Notes: generated by a model from the letters alone, not told the origin. 10,410 nucleotides of DNA from an uncultured Clostridia bacterium (GCA_934454035.1 CAKSFY010000074.1:1-10410), one strand, 5' to 3'. Positions 1-7,258 are shown, counted from the first letter of the stretch. Program-made: numbers and translations.

Positions 1-182
1 CTGTACAGGAGGCTGTAAAGGCTGACGATAAAGTTCAGTTGGTTGGCTTTGGTACTTTTGAATCTCGTGAAAGAGCAGCTCGTGAGGGTAAAAATCCTCA
101 GACAGGCGCTAAAATTAAAATTGCTGCTTGCAAAGTTCCGGCTTTCAAAGCAGGAAAAGCTTTCAAGGACTTACTTAAATAA
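1..182 (+). CDS. hup: HU-family DNA-binding protein, C-terminal part (5' end outside window)
   Basis: Reading from base 3 gives 59 residues before a TAA stop at 180-182. HU proteins are about 90 residues, so roughly the first 30 are missing. The visible part has the HU arm and C-terminal signature: VGFGTFE, then RAAREGKNPQTG (the DNA-contacting beta arm, with the Pro that intercalates into bent DNA), then KVPAFKAGKAFKDLLK at the end. HU is a homodimeric, sequence-independent nucleoid protein that bends and compacts DNA. A cysteine sits just before the KVPAF motif, where Ser is common in the family; this is probably neutral. The gene stands alone, ends in a strong terminator and converges on the minus-strand operon. 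The symbol is the generic family one. Confidence 0.95.
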   Translation, partial: VQEAVKADDKVQLVGFGTFESRERAAREGKNPQTGAKIKIAACKVPAFKAGKAFKDLLK

Positions 183-199
183 TTGAAGCGTAAAAAATG

Positions 200-230
200 A
201 TATCCGTCTCGAATGAGACGGATATTTTTG
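200..230 (+). terminator. Rho-independent terminator of the HU gene
   Basis: A perfect 11-bp stem (200-210 with 215-225) closes a GAAT tetraloop and runs straight into a short T tract (225-229). It begins 18 nt after the HU stop codon and is the expected intrinsic terminator for that transcript. Confidence 0.93.
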
Positions 231-344
231 CGTTTAAAGTAATTTTATTTTGTGGGCATAACTTTTTTACTGTTCTGTCCATTGTTTTGCTCACATTGCC
301 AAATAAGAGCTAAATGGAGAGTTTGTATAAGGCTTTCTTTATTG

Positions 345-410
345 AATCCTCCCACCACCTTCGGTGGTCCCCCCTCCTTTAGGCAAGGAGGGCTTATTGG
401 GTGGCGAAAC
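345..410. repeat. Double-hairpin intergenic repeat element
   Basis: Two hairpins lie close together. The first pairs 354-359 (ACCACC) with 363-368 (GGTGGT) around a TTC loop. The second pairs 372-379 (CCCTCCTT) with 385-392 (AAGGAGGG) around a 5-nt loop. The block is much more GC-rich than its flanks. From memory, CCACCTTCGGTGG next to CCTCCTT..AAGGAGG is typical of a dispersed intergenic palindromic repeat in gut Clostridia, but a genome search would be needed to confirm this. There is no transposase, so a small non-autonomous or REP-like element is the best guess. Confidence 0.6.
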
Positions 411-515
411 GTAGTTGCAATATGGGTCTGTCATTTACTGTCTCGGTGCCGCTTCGCTACCTTCAGGCAAGGAGGGCTTATTGGATGGCAAGGAGGGCTT
501 ATTGAGTGGTGAAAC
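381..515. repeat. Three direct copies of a GGCAAGGAGGGCTTATTG repeat
   Basis: The core GGCAAGGAGGGCTTATTG occurs at 382, 466 and 487. The last two are in tandem with a 21-bp period. The first and third also share downstream similarity: GGGTGGCGAAAC at 399-410 against GAGTGGTGAAAC at 504-515. The 80-odd bases between copies one and two contain GGTGCCGCTTCGCTACC, which looks like a decayed hairpin. This pattern fits a duplicated and partly eroded repeat element. Three units with one long gap are not a CRISPR layout. Confidence 0.75.
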
Positions 516-550
516 CGGACTATATCCCAAATGGCAAAAACGAACCAACA

Positions 551-599
551 AATTTACAAAAAAAGCCGAAAACACAAATTACTGAGTTTTCGGCTTTTT
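551..599 (-). terminator. Terminator of the minus-strand five-gene operon
   Basis: Bases 560-573 pair with 586-599 in a 14-bp stem with a GCCGAAAAC/GTTTTCGGC core and a 12-nt loop. Read on the minus strand, the hairpin follows the TAG stop at 619 and ends in a T-rich tract (complement of 551-564). Because the stem itself has A/T-rich outer ends, it may also stop transcription arriving from the + side. Confidence 0.9.
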
Positions 600-618
600 A
601 TATGCTTAAAAGGCGATA

Positions 619-1110
619 CTACCCGTCATTCTCAAACAATGACGCGTCACATATTTTAATCACATCTTCGGGAGCAATCATCAATGTACCTCCGCACACT
701 CCGGCACTGACCGCCATTTTGTCAAAGGCAACACATGATTTTTCCAAAAAAGTAGGATACTTCTTTTTCATGCCTATAGGCGAAACACCGCCTCTTATAT
801 AACCTGTCAGCGCAAACAATTCCTTTACATGAATCAGTTCAACGCGCTTTTCACCGGCTGCTTTTGCCAAATGCTTAAGATTAACTTCATGATTTACCGG
901 AATACAAACAACCATTATATTACCCTTGTCGCTTTTCGCAACCAAAGTCTTGAAACACATATCCGGGTTAATGCCTGTTTTTTGCGCAATAACTTCTCCG
1001 AAATGCTCCGATACTGTTCCGTCAGTTTCATATTCAATTAATTCATACCCGATTCCGGCTTTATCCAAAATGCGCATGGCATTTGTCATTATTGATTTTT
1101 TCTTTGCCAA
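619..1110 (-). CDS. ybaK: Cys-tRNA(Pro)/aminoacyl-tRNA deacylase, YbaK/EbsC family
   Basis: The 163-residue protein has the length and motifs of the YbaK branch of the prolyl-tRNA synthetase editing-domain superfamily. It contains FKTLV at 53-57 (K54 matches the conserved catalytic Lys), VNHEVNLKHLAKAAG at 72-86, and the strong signature GYIRGGVSPIGMKK at 103-116. YbaK proteins hydrolyse Cys wrongly attached to tRNA(Pro) in the cytosol, acting in trans with ProRS. The chosen start is TTG at 1108-1110. An AAAAGGTGA ribosome site lies 7 nt upstream, while the in-frame ATG at residue 8 has none. That ribosome site overlaps the TGA of the mannosidase gene 6 nt upstream, so translation is probably coupled. 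It is the last gene of the operon. Family assignment is firm; exact tRNA specificity is inferred. Confidence 0.93.
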   Translation of the reverse strand: MAKKKSIMTNAMRILDKAGIGYELIEYETDGTVSEHFGEVIAQKTGINPDMCFKTLVAKSDKGNIMVVCIPVNHEVNLKHLAKAAGEKRVELIHVKELFALTGYIRGGVSPIGMKKKYPTFLEKSCVAFDKMAVSAGVCGGTLMIAPEDVIKICDASLFENDG

Positions 1111-1116
1111 AGTAAA

Positions 1117-3540
1117 TCACCTTTTCATATTCAGCATATCTGTTTCGGTTAGACTTCCGTCGTATACAAATGTTTTGACCTCATACGGGGCAAACGATAC
1201 TGTAAACTTATTATCCCCGATAGCAAGCTCTGTATTCTCTTGATTATCCGACGAATTGTAAAGCCTTATCAGCACATTATTCTCTTTTTTATATCTTGAC
1301 AAAATAACTTTGTCATTTTTTATTTCAACAGAAGTATCTTTCTTTTCTCCGCTGCCCGACGGGAAGAACGACAGCGCGTAAACCGGCTGATTGAATATAT
1401 CGCTCAGTTTTTCTATTCTGTTTGAATCGGTTGTCAGTCTGAACTCAAATTCACGCTCGCCCATATCGATACGGTCATGGTTTCTGTCCGAATCGGTTAT
1501 CGGTCTGTCCATAATAGGATGCGCCGAATATATGGCAGTTCTGAGAAGTGAAATATTCATTGTGTTATCCCTGCAGCTGCCTGCATACGAGCCTTTATTG
1601 ATAACCGCAAAGCCCTTGTCTTTTTCAAAAAGTCCGCACCATTTCTGATATGTAACCTCTTTTTCTTCCTTTAACATGCACTCTATGCCGAATGCACTCT
1701 GTCCTACAAATTTCGTGTCGGTCAAAGCAGTATCAAAGGACAGTTTATAAATCCTGTTCGCGTCATTTGCAAACATTTTCAGCTTAATATCAACATAATC
1801 TCCGGCTTTAGGGATAGTATAAGTAACAACGGCATACGAATTTTCATTTTTTAAAACCGCCTGTATTTTACACCTTACATCGCCGTTTTCAACGACTCTG
1901 ACATTTTCAAAGACTTCATCCGGGTATCCGTTGAACCTATTGGTTTCTTCCTTTGAGAGCGGCTCAAATTCACCGATTTTATCGCAGAAGCTGTCAACAG
2001 TCATTCCCCACGGGTCTTCGTTATCCTTATATGAAAGAATTTTTGCGCTGCCCTCTTTCAGATAATCAATACCGCCGACATTATATTTATCCAAAAGACC
2101 TGTTTTCTTATTAATCATAACCGTCATATTGTCATTTTCACACACGAAATGAGTATCTGTTTCGCGGCAAGCCTCAATCGGGCGCACAAATGACTTTATA
2201 ACTTCCAGTCTGCAATCGAATCTGTTTATGCTCATAGGCGCAAGTTTTGCCCTGAATGCAACACGTTTTCTCCAGTCAAGCCTTATACTGCTCTGTTCTT
2301 TTTCGTTCTGTGCCGGGAGCTTATTTCCCTCCTCATCAAACACAGAAACAATTGTAGTTTCATTGTCATTCCAGTTTTGATCTTCAAGCTGAAATTCCAC
2401 CTCGACAACATCATCAATCCAATACGGATTCGGATTATATACAAGAACAGGAATTTCGCCCGATTTTCCTTTTTTCTGTCCGCTGCAAAGCGCGAAAAAT
2501 GCCTTTGCGGTAAGCTTTGAAACAATTTCTCTGCCGTAGTCCATAAGGCGAAGAGCGTCGTCCTCCGCTTTTTTAATCATTGAACCGGGCAGAACATCAT
2601 GAAATTCGCAGAAAAGCATAGCCTTTTCGGCATTTTCAAGCTCTGACTTATCATACTCCGCTCCGCTTGAAGCAAGCATTTTTTCGCATATAAGCAGTTC
2701 ATTTTCAAAAAGTCTGTGCATTTGCTTTATTCTGATCATGGAAGTATAACAGCCGACCATACAATGAACCAAGGAGGTATCAACTGTTTTTAAACTGTCC
2801 CTGTCAAGCTTGCCGAAATAGTTTTCGCACCATGAATGTATAATCCTGACATCATTTTTATGTGCTTCGGCATATTCGTTAATTGCCTCCAAATCCACCT
2901 TGGACGGACCGCCGCCGTGGTTGCCTATTCCCCACAGCATAAGATTTGCGCCGTCATGCGCATTTTCTATTACATTTGTCAGCTTTTCAAGCGCCTTGCC
3001 CTTATTTGTATTATACCCCGGAATGATACAATGTCCGATAATTTCGCTGCCGTCATAGCCTTTCCAGATAAAGTCATGCTCCGGCACAAAATCATAGGGA
3101 CGCATAAAAATATAAGAATTGTATCCGCACTTTTTCAGTATCTGCACAAGTCCCCGTGTATGTCCGAACGGGTCGACATTTACAGCAGTCTGCGTTTTTA
3201 CTCCGAATTTTTCTTCAAAGTACTTATTCCCTACCTCAATCTGCCGAATGAATGACTCGCCCGATGGCATAAGGCAATCCGGCTGCAGATACCATCCGCC
3301 CATAATATGCCACTTGCCTGCCTTTACAAGCTTTTTGATTCTTTCAAACAGCTCCGGTTCAAGTTCCTCTACCCATTCGTATAAAAGCGATTCGTTATGG
3401 TTAAACACAAAGCCGTCATATTTTTCGCAAAAATCCGCCGCAACTCTGAAAGTGGAAATAGCTTCTGCCATTCCCTCCTGTCTTTGCCAAAGCCATACCG
3501 GGTCAAGATGTGCATTGCACAAAAGGTGTATTTCTTTCAT
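1117..3540 (-). CDS. Alpha-mannosidase, glycoside hydrolase family 38
   Basis: The 807-residue protein carries the GH38 layout. HLDPVW at 11-16 supplies zinc ligands H11 and D13. A QPD..MPSGESFIRQ block spans 87-100. NVDPFGHTRG at 121-130 contains D123, which aligns with the catalytic nucleophile and also ligates zinc. GNHGGGPSK lies at 207-215. GCYTSMIRIKQMHR at 263-276 resembles the family's GTYTSQARIK region, and EFHDVLPGS at 312-320 gives the remaining zinc ligand, H314. About residues 355-800 form the beta-rich C-terminal domains. GH38 enzymes are retaining, metal-dependent exo-alpha-mannosidases. No signal peptide is visible, so it is probably cytosolic and trims imported manno-oligosaccharides. 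At 807 residues it is shorter than the eukaryotic lysosomal enzymes, as bacterial members tend to be. GGAGG lies 9 nt before the ATG, and the gap from the ddl stop is 18 nt. Linkage preference cannot be read from sequence. Confidence 0.93.
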   Translation of the reverse strand: MKEIHLLCNAHLDPVWLWQRQEGMAEAISTFRVAADFCEKYDGFVFNHNESLLYEWVEELEPELFERIKKLVKAGKWHIMGGWYLQPDCLMPSGESFIRQIEVGNKYFEEKFGVKTQTAVNVDPFGHTRGLVQILKKCGYNSYIFMRPYDFVPEHDFIWKGYDGSEIIGHCIIPGYNTNKGKALEKLTNVIENAHDGANLMLWGIGNHGGGPSKVDLEAINEYAEAHKNDVRIIHSWCENYFGKLDRDSLKTVDTSLVHCMVGCYTSMIRIKQMHRLFENELLICEKMLASSGAEYDKSELENAEKAMLFCEFHDVLPGSMIKKAEDDALRLMDYGREIVSKLTAKAFFALCSGQKKGKSGEIPVLVYNPNPYWIDDVVEVEFQLEDQNWNDNETTIVSVFDEEGNKLPAQNEKEQSSIRLDWRKRVAFRAKLAPMSINRFDCRLEVIKSFVRPIEACRETDTHFVCENDNMTVMINKKTGLLDKYNVGGIDYLKEGSAKILSYKDNEDPWGMTVDSFCDKIGEFEPLSKEETNRFNGYPDEVFENVRVVENGDVRCKIQAVLKNENSYAVVTYTIPKAGDYVDIKLKMFANDANRIYKLSFDTALTDTKFVGQSAFGIECMLKEEKEVTYQKWCGLFEKDKGFAVINKGSYAGSCRDNTMNISLLRTAIYSAHPIMDRPITDSDRNHDRIDMGEREFEFRLTTDSNRIEKLSDIFNQPVYALSFFPSGSGEKKDTSVEIKNDKVILSRYKKENNVLIRLYNSSDNQENTELAIGDNKFTVSFAPYEVKTFVYDGSLTETDMLNMKR

Positions 3541-3558
3541 TGGTATATTCCTCCAAAA

Positions 3559-4752
3559 TTAAAGCTTGCTGCCTTTGCTTCCTTTGCTTCCGCCGAGGTT
3601 TACTCCCGCCAGAACATTTGATTCAAAGGAATAGGTCAGATTTGTTTGTTCTCTTTCTCTTTTAAGTGCAAGTTCTATCATTCTGTCAAGCAAGGCGGTA
3701 TATTTTACGCCGACAGGCTCCCACAAATAGAACGAAAGCGAACCCGGAATTGTATTTATTTCATTGAGCCAGATTTTGCCCGTTTCGGTATTCATCATAA
3801 AATCAATTCTCGATACTCCGCTGCAGCCGAGACATTTAAAAGCTTTCTCTGCAAGCTCCTTTATATAAGCTCTCTGTTCATCTGTTATATCGGCAGGGAT
3901 TTTTCTCTTTAAAGTCGCCATACCCTTGCTGCCGCCGTCTTTTCCGCCGCCGATATATTTATCTTCAAACGACAATATATCGTCCGAATTCACCGGCTCT
4001 TCACATTCAGAGCTTTCCGCATATTCAAAATCTCCCAAAACCGAGCAGTTTATTTCCTTTAAGTTTTGCACAGCTTCTTCAACCAATACCTTTTGCGAGA
4101 AATTAAATGCAGTCTCCAAAGCTTCCAAAAGCTCATCTCTGTCCGAAGCCTTTGAAATTCCAACACTCGAACCGAGATTTATCGGCTTTACAATAAGCGG
4201 ATAGCCGATTTTTTTCTCCAGCTTTCCGGCAAGCGCAAGCTGGTCGGTATCATATTCCATGGAAGTTGCCACAACGCAGTCAAGAACCGGAATATCATTA
4301 TCCTTAAGAACGGTTTTCATTACATATTTATCCATTCCGACTGCCGATGAAATCACATCGCAGCCTACATATGTAATGCCGAGCGTATGCAAATACCCCT
4401 GCAGATTTCCGTCCTCAACATTTGTTCCGTGAACAATCGGGAAAGCAATATCAATTGTGTTATAAAGTCCGTTTCTGAATGCCTTAAACGGGTACTTAAC
4501 AATATCCGCTCCGTGCCCGTTTGAAACAAGTATAACCCTTTGGCTTTCCTTTATAAGCTTCGGAATGTTTGTATATGACGATATTTTACCCACATTTTCG
4601 CCCACATAGAACTCATTTTCTTTGGTTATATAAATAGGAATAACCTCATATTTTTCCTTATTGATGCTGCCTATTGCCTGAATTGCTGAAATGATTGATA
4701 TTTCATGCTCGGTGCTTTTTCCTCCGAACATAACTGCAAGCTTTATTTTCAT
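3559..4752 (-). CDS. ddl: D-alanine--D-alanine ligase (ATP-grasp)
   Basis: The 397-residue ATP-grasp enzyme joins two D-Ala using ATP, giving the dipeptide that MurF attaches to the peptidoglycan precursor. The N-terminal motif is FGGKSTEHEIS (9-19), whose HE glutamate binds the first D-Ala. HGTNVEDGNLQG lies at 109-119. The ATP-binding stretch KPINLGSSVGISK is at 189-201. The omega-loop signature FEDKY is at 262-266: K265 and Y266 match the D-Ala-D-Ala type, not the His found in VanA-type depsipeptide ligases. RIDFMM (315-320) and LNEINTIPGS (329-338) supply the Mg ligands. It is longer than E. coli DdlB (about 306), with a Gly/Lys-rich extension after the omega loop, an acidic stretch near 245-258 and a GSK-repeat tail. 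A GAGGG ribosome site lies about 10 nt before the ATG. It follows the MurF-type gene by 24 nt, consistent with shared function. Confidence 0.93.
   Translation of the reverse strand: MKIKLAVMFGGKSTEHEISIISAIQAIGSINKEKYEVIPIYITKENEFYVGENVGKISSYTNIPKLIKESQRVILVSNGHGADIVKYPFKAFRNGLYNTIDIAFPIVHGTNVEDGNLQGYLHTLGITYVGCDVISSAVGMDKYVMKTVLKDNDIPVLDCVVATSMEYDTDQLALAGKLEKKIGYPLIVKPINLGSSVGISKASDRDELLEALETAFNFSQKVLVEEAVQNLKEINCSVLGDFEYAESSECEEPVNSDDILSFEDKYIGGGKDGGSKGMATLKRKIPADITDEQRAYIKELAEKAFKCLGCSGVSRIDFMMNTETGKIWLNEINTIPGSLSFYLWEPVGVKYTALLDRMIELALKREREQTNLTYSFESNVLAGVNLGGSKGSKGSKL
3565..3591 (-). repeat. Three 9-bp tandem units encoding GSK-GSK-GSK at the Ddl C terminus
   Basis: On the minus strand the last codons of ddl read GGA AGC AAA, GGA AGC AAA, GGC AGC AAG, then CTT and TAA. 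This gives a short basic Gly/Ser/Lys tail. The first two units are identical and the third differs at two wobble positions, so the tail probably arose by slippage duplication. Confidence 0.85.
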
Positions 4753-4776
4753 ATATTATACCCTCTTTCTCATGAA

Positions 4777-6312
4777 TCAATAATTATCCGGCAAATCATT
4801 TTCAAGCAAGATTATTTTTTTCATTTCTTTGCTGTTTATGCCGTAAGCCTTTGCAATTGCTTCGCCTATATTGTCGGCGATGAAGATTTTATCATCCGGG
4901 TAATTTTTATCCGCCAGTCCCTGTCTTATGCTTTCGGTCTGTTTTTTGCCGACAAGCACCACATAATCACATACTTCCGCCGCATTTTGCCCGAATTCCC
5001 TGTTGCATTCATCCTGCTTTTCTCCAAGCTCAACCATTCCCGGAGTTACAAGGATTCTGAATCCCGTTATAAGCTTCAAAGTATCGAGAGCCGCCTTTGT
5101 TCCGCTCGGGTTTGAATTATATGCATCGTCTATTACAAGCGCGCTGCCCTTATCGATCAGCTGAAGTCTGTGCGGAACACATTCCAGCTTCCTTACCTGC
5201 GGTTTCAGCTCCGTCATAGAAACTCCGTAAGTATGCGCAATTGCAATCGCGCCGGTTATATTAAGAACATTATGCGCTCCTATCAGCTTTGTGGCAAAAC
5301 TGCCGATATCGCCGTTCGGCGCTTTTACCGAAAATTTTGTTCCCTTTTCGCTGACCGATATGTCAAAAGCCGTATAATCGCCGTTTTTCATGCTGTACGT
5401 GATTGCTGATTTATTTTGGTTGTATGAAGCTATATTCTCATCATCACCGTTTAAAAACAGAAGTCCGTCCTTCGGCAATGCATCCGCCAGCTCAAATTTT
5501 GTCTTTTTCACGTTTTCAAGAGATTTGAACGTCTCAAGATGCTGCGGACCGATTGAAGTGATAACTCCGTCATGCGGATGCACAATATCGCATATTTCCT
5601 TTATTTCGCCGACCTTTTTTGCACCCATTTCACAAATAAATATCTCATGGGTAGCCCTGAGGTGCTGCCTTATTGTCATAACCACGCCCATCGGCGTATT
5701 ATAGCTTTCCGGCGTCATAAGTACATTATATTTTGCTCTGAGCAAAGTATTAAGATAATATTTTACGCTTGTTTTGCCATAGCTTCCGGTCACACCGATA
5801 ATCCTGAGTTCCGGACACTTGCCAAGTATTTTTTTCGCTTCGCTGATAAAGTGGTTATTTACCGACTTTTCAATCGGTTTGTTTATAAAGTTTGCGGCAA
5901 TTTCCAAAACCGGCGACACAAGATAGAGACAAATCATTGATATTAACGCTGATTTAATCCCGCCCAAGAACGCAGCAGCCGCAATAACCGTAGCGGTAAT
6001 CACCGCTTCCGTCACAAGCATTCTCCGGACTCTTTTTGTATACACAAGCGGTTTTTTTGCCTTTTGCGGCCTTTCAAGATACGCACCCCACAAAAGTGCG
6101 GCAATTGTGACCGGCAATGCCGAGAATAATGCTCCCAACAGAGCCGCGGCAGCCATAAATACATTTACAAGCCACTTGCTTCTGTTATTTCTCATCCATC
6201 TTATCTGAGTCGGTGCAGCATATGAATTAAGCTGAAAGATATGCATAAATCTTACAACCGATAAAATATATGCAGCAAAAAAGCTTATAATTGCAATTAT
6301 ATCAAGTATCAT
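4777..6312 (-). CDS. murF: MurF-type Mur ligase (D-Ala-D-Ala adding enzyme) with N-terminal membrane segments
   Basis: The 511-residue protein has two parts. Residues 1 to about 140 are hydrophobic, with likely membrane segments near 3-21, 48-76, 98-117 and 119-140. Residues about 168-511 are a Mur ligase catalytic core. This core has the P-loop GVTGSYGKTSVK (173-184), PESYNTPMGV (201-210), EMGAKKVGEIKEICDIV (228-244), GPQHLETF (255-262), NGDDENI (288-294), GAHNVLNITGAIAIA (345-359), HRLQLID (381-387) and DDAYNSNPSGTKAAL (395-409). It ends in ENDLPDNY. These match MurF, which adds D-Ala-D-Ala to UDP-MurNAc-tripeptide. Canonical MurF begins with a soluble UDP-binding domain, and here that position is taken by membrane helices. 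AAGGAAG lies about 9 nt before the ATG. The downstream ddl neighbour supports the MurF role. It could instead act on a lipid-linked or variant substrate. Confidence 0.85.
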   Translation of the reverse strand: MILDIIAIISFFAAYILSVVRFMHIFQLNSYAAPTQIRWMRNNRSKWLVNVFMAAAALLGALFSALPVTIAALLWGAYLERPQKAKKPLVYTKRVRRMLVTEAVITATVIAAAAFLGGIKSALISMICLYLVSPVLEIAANFINKPIEKSVNNHFISEAKKILGKCPELRIIGVTGSYGKTSVKYYLNTLLRAKYNVLMTPESYNTPMGVVMTIRQHLRATHEIFICEMGAKKVGEIKEICDIVHPHDGVITSIGPQHLETFKSLENVKKTKFELADALPKDGLLFLNGDDENIASYNQNKSAITYSMKNGDYTAFDISVSEKGTKFSVKAPNGDIGSFATKLIGAHNVLNITGAIAIAHTYGVSMTELKPQVRKLECVPHRLQLIDKGSALVIDDAYNSNPSGTKAALDTLKLITGFRILVTPGMVELGEKQDECNREFGQNAAEVCDYVVLVGKKQTESIRQGLADKNYPDDKIFIADNIGEAIAKAYGINSKEMKKIILLENDLPDNY

Positions 6313-6330
6313 TTTTTTAATCTTCCTTTA

Positions 6331-7098
6331 TTATATATTTAAAAATGAGCAGATAACTCTTATTACCTTTCCCGGCTGCTCCAAAAATGAAAAATGTCCT
6401 GCTCCCTCGCACACAACCAATCCGCTGTCCGGAATCATTTCCTCCATAAGCTTGGCATCCGACAGCGGTGTTGCATCGTCCTTATCGCCCCAAATGAGCA
6501 GCGTCGGCGCATACACCTTCGGGAAAACATGCCGTAAATCTTCGTTTACCGCCAGAACAAGGCATCGCCTCATCATCGGAGATGCGGCATTATAATCCGC
6601 AGAGCCGTTTTTCTTCCGCAGATTTTCTATTGCATCGGGAAAAATCACCTGTACAGGCTTTAAAGTTAATACAAATTTTGAAATTTTGTATATCCTTTGC
6701 CTGATTTTTTGTTTAATTGTTTTCGGGGGCTTGACACCGGCACTGTCAATTAAAATCACCTTATCGATTTCGAACGGCAGCCTTTCCTTTTCAAAAAGCT
6801 TAAAAATAACTCTGCCGCCGAACGAATGACCCAAAAGCACCGCTTTCTTGACATTAAGCTTTTCAAGAAGCTCTATGACAAAATCGGCATAAGCATTAAC
6901 ATCCCATGCTTCTTTAGGTTCATCGCTTCCGCCGAAGCCCGGGAAATCCGGTGCAATAACCTTGTATTTTTCGGATACCTTTTCCGTTATTTTGGCAAAC
7001 AATCCCTTATTTGCCCCCCAGCCGTGCAAAAACACCGCTGCTTCGCCCTCGCCCTCAATATCGCAGGCGATATTCAATCCTTTTACTTCTATATTCAA
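6331..7098 (-). CDS. Alpha/beta-hydrolase fold protein, substrate unknown
   Basis: With the start chosen here, the protein has 255 residues and begins NIEVKGLNIACDIEGEG after the initiator. Positions below use that start. The fold signature is HGWG at 25-28 (oxyanion hole), PDFPGFGGSD at 50-59, and the nucleophile elbow GHSFGG at 90-95 with Ser92. Asp207 in WGDKDDATP and His235 in GAGHFSFLEQP complete the catalytic triad. No signal peptide is seen, so it is cytosolic, probably an esterase-, lipase- or C-C hydrolase-like enzyme. The open frame extends 10 codons upstream to another TTG at 7128. That start lacks a ribosome site, while CGGAGA lies 10 nt before the TTG at 7096-7098, so I prefer the shorter form. 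It is the first gene of the operon, with an 18-nt gap to the MurF-type gene. A role in wall precursor metabolism is possible but unsupported. Confidence 0.85.
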   Translation of the reverse strand: MNIEVKGLNIACDIEGEGEAAVFLHGWGANKGLFAKITEKVSEKYKVIAPDFPGFGGSDEPKEAWDVNAYADFVIELLEKLNVKKAVLLGHSFGGRVIFKLFEKERLPFEIDKVILIDSAGVKPPKTIKQKIRQRIYKISKFVLTLKPVQVIFPDAIENLRKKNGSADYNAASPMMRRCLVLAVNEDLRHVFPKVYAPTLLIWGDKDDATPLSDAKLMEEMIPDSGLVVCEGAGHFSFLEQPGKVIRVICSFLNI

Positions 7099-7169
7099 TA
7101 TAACAAATCTCCGTTCCGACCGAATCAATCGGTTAAATATACTAAATTGAGAAAAAAACTCCTTTGTAT

Positions 7170-7199
7170 ATTATATCACATATATACCTTTTTTTGCAA
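7170..7199 (-). promoter_or_regulatory. Sigma-A promoter of the minus-strand operon
   Basis: On the minus strand TTGCAA (7194-7199) and TATAAT (7170-7175) are separated by 18 nt, and TGA precedes the -10 box, making an extended -10 (TGnTATAAT). Transcription should start near 7163, leaving a leader of about 65 nt before the TTG start of the hydrolase. An AAAGGAG in the early leader has no nearby start codon. No equally good promoter was seen between the downstream genes. Confidence 0.85.
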
Positions 7200-7258
7200 G
7201 ATAAAATAAAAAATATATAATATTTTTTCTAAATCTTTGTAATAATGAAAAAATGAGG

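Larger units (their letters stand above)
183..618. other. Non-coding region between convergent HU and ybaK-type genes
   Basis: This stretch of 436 bases holds the HU terminator, a hairpin/tandem repeat element (about 345-515) and the terminator of the minus-strand operon (about 551-599). I found no supportable gene. Open frames here translate into repeat-derived sequence (RQGGLIGW repeated) or run antisense into the deacylase gene, and none has a convincing ribosome site. Nothing distinctive is seen in 231-344 or 516-550. Confidence 0.7.

Noticed and set aside
381..515. Possible CRISPR array from repeated GGCAAGGAGGGCTTATTG
   Set aside because: There are only three copies, with one gap of about 65 bp and one of about 3 bp, no regular spacers and no cas genes.
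252..802. Two open frames on + in the repeat region (252-512 and 506-802)
   Set aside because: The first is repeat-derived low-complexity translation (RQGGLIGW copies) and the second runs antisense into the deacylase gene. Neither resembles a family, and no gene context supports them.
2836..3621. Open frames on + antisense to the mannosidase gene
   Set aside because: They are mirror frames of a well-supported GH38 gene, with no promoter, ribosome site or recognisable domain.
4021..4752. Ddl as a VanA-type vancomycin-resistance ligase
   Set aside because: The omega-loop Lys-Tyr pair (265-266) is the D-Ala-D-Ala type, and no vanH, vanX or vanRS genes are adjacent.
4753..4765. TATAAT directly before the ddl ATG, as an internal promoter
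   Set aside because: No acceptable -35 box lies at 16-18 nt, and the implied start would fall on or after the start codon. The GAGGG site and short gap fit read-through translation.
7099..7128. Upstream TTG giving the hydrolase 10 extra residues
   Set aside because: No ribosome site precedes it, whereas CGGAGA lies 10 nt before the TTG at 7098. The shorter N terminus also fits the family better.
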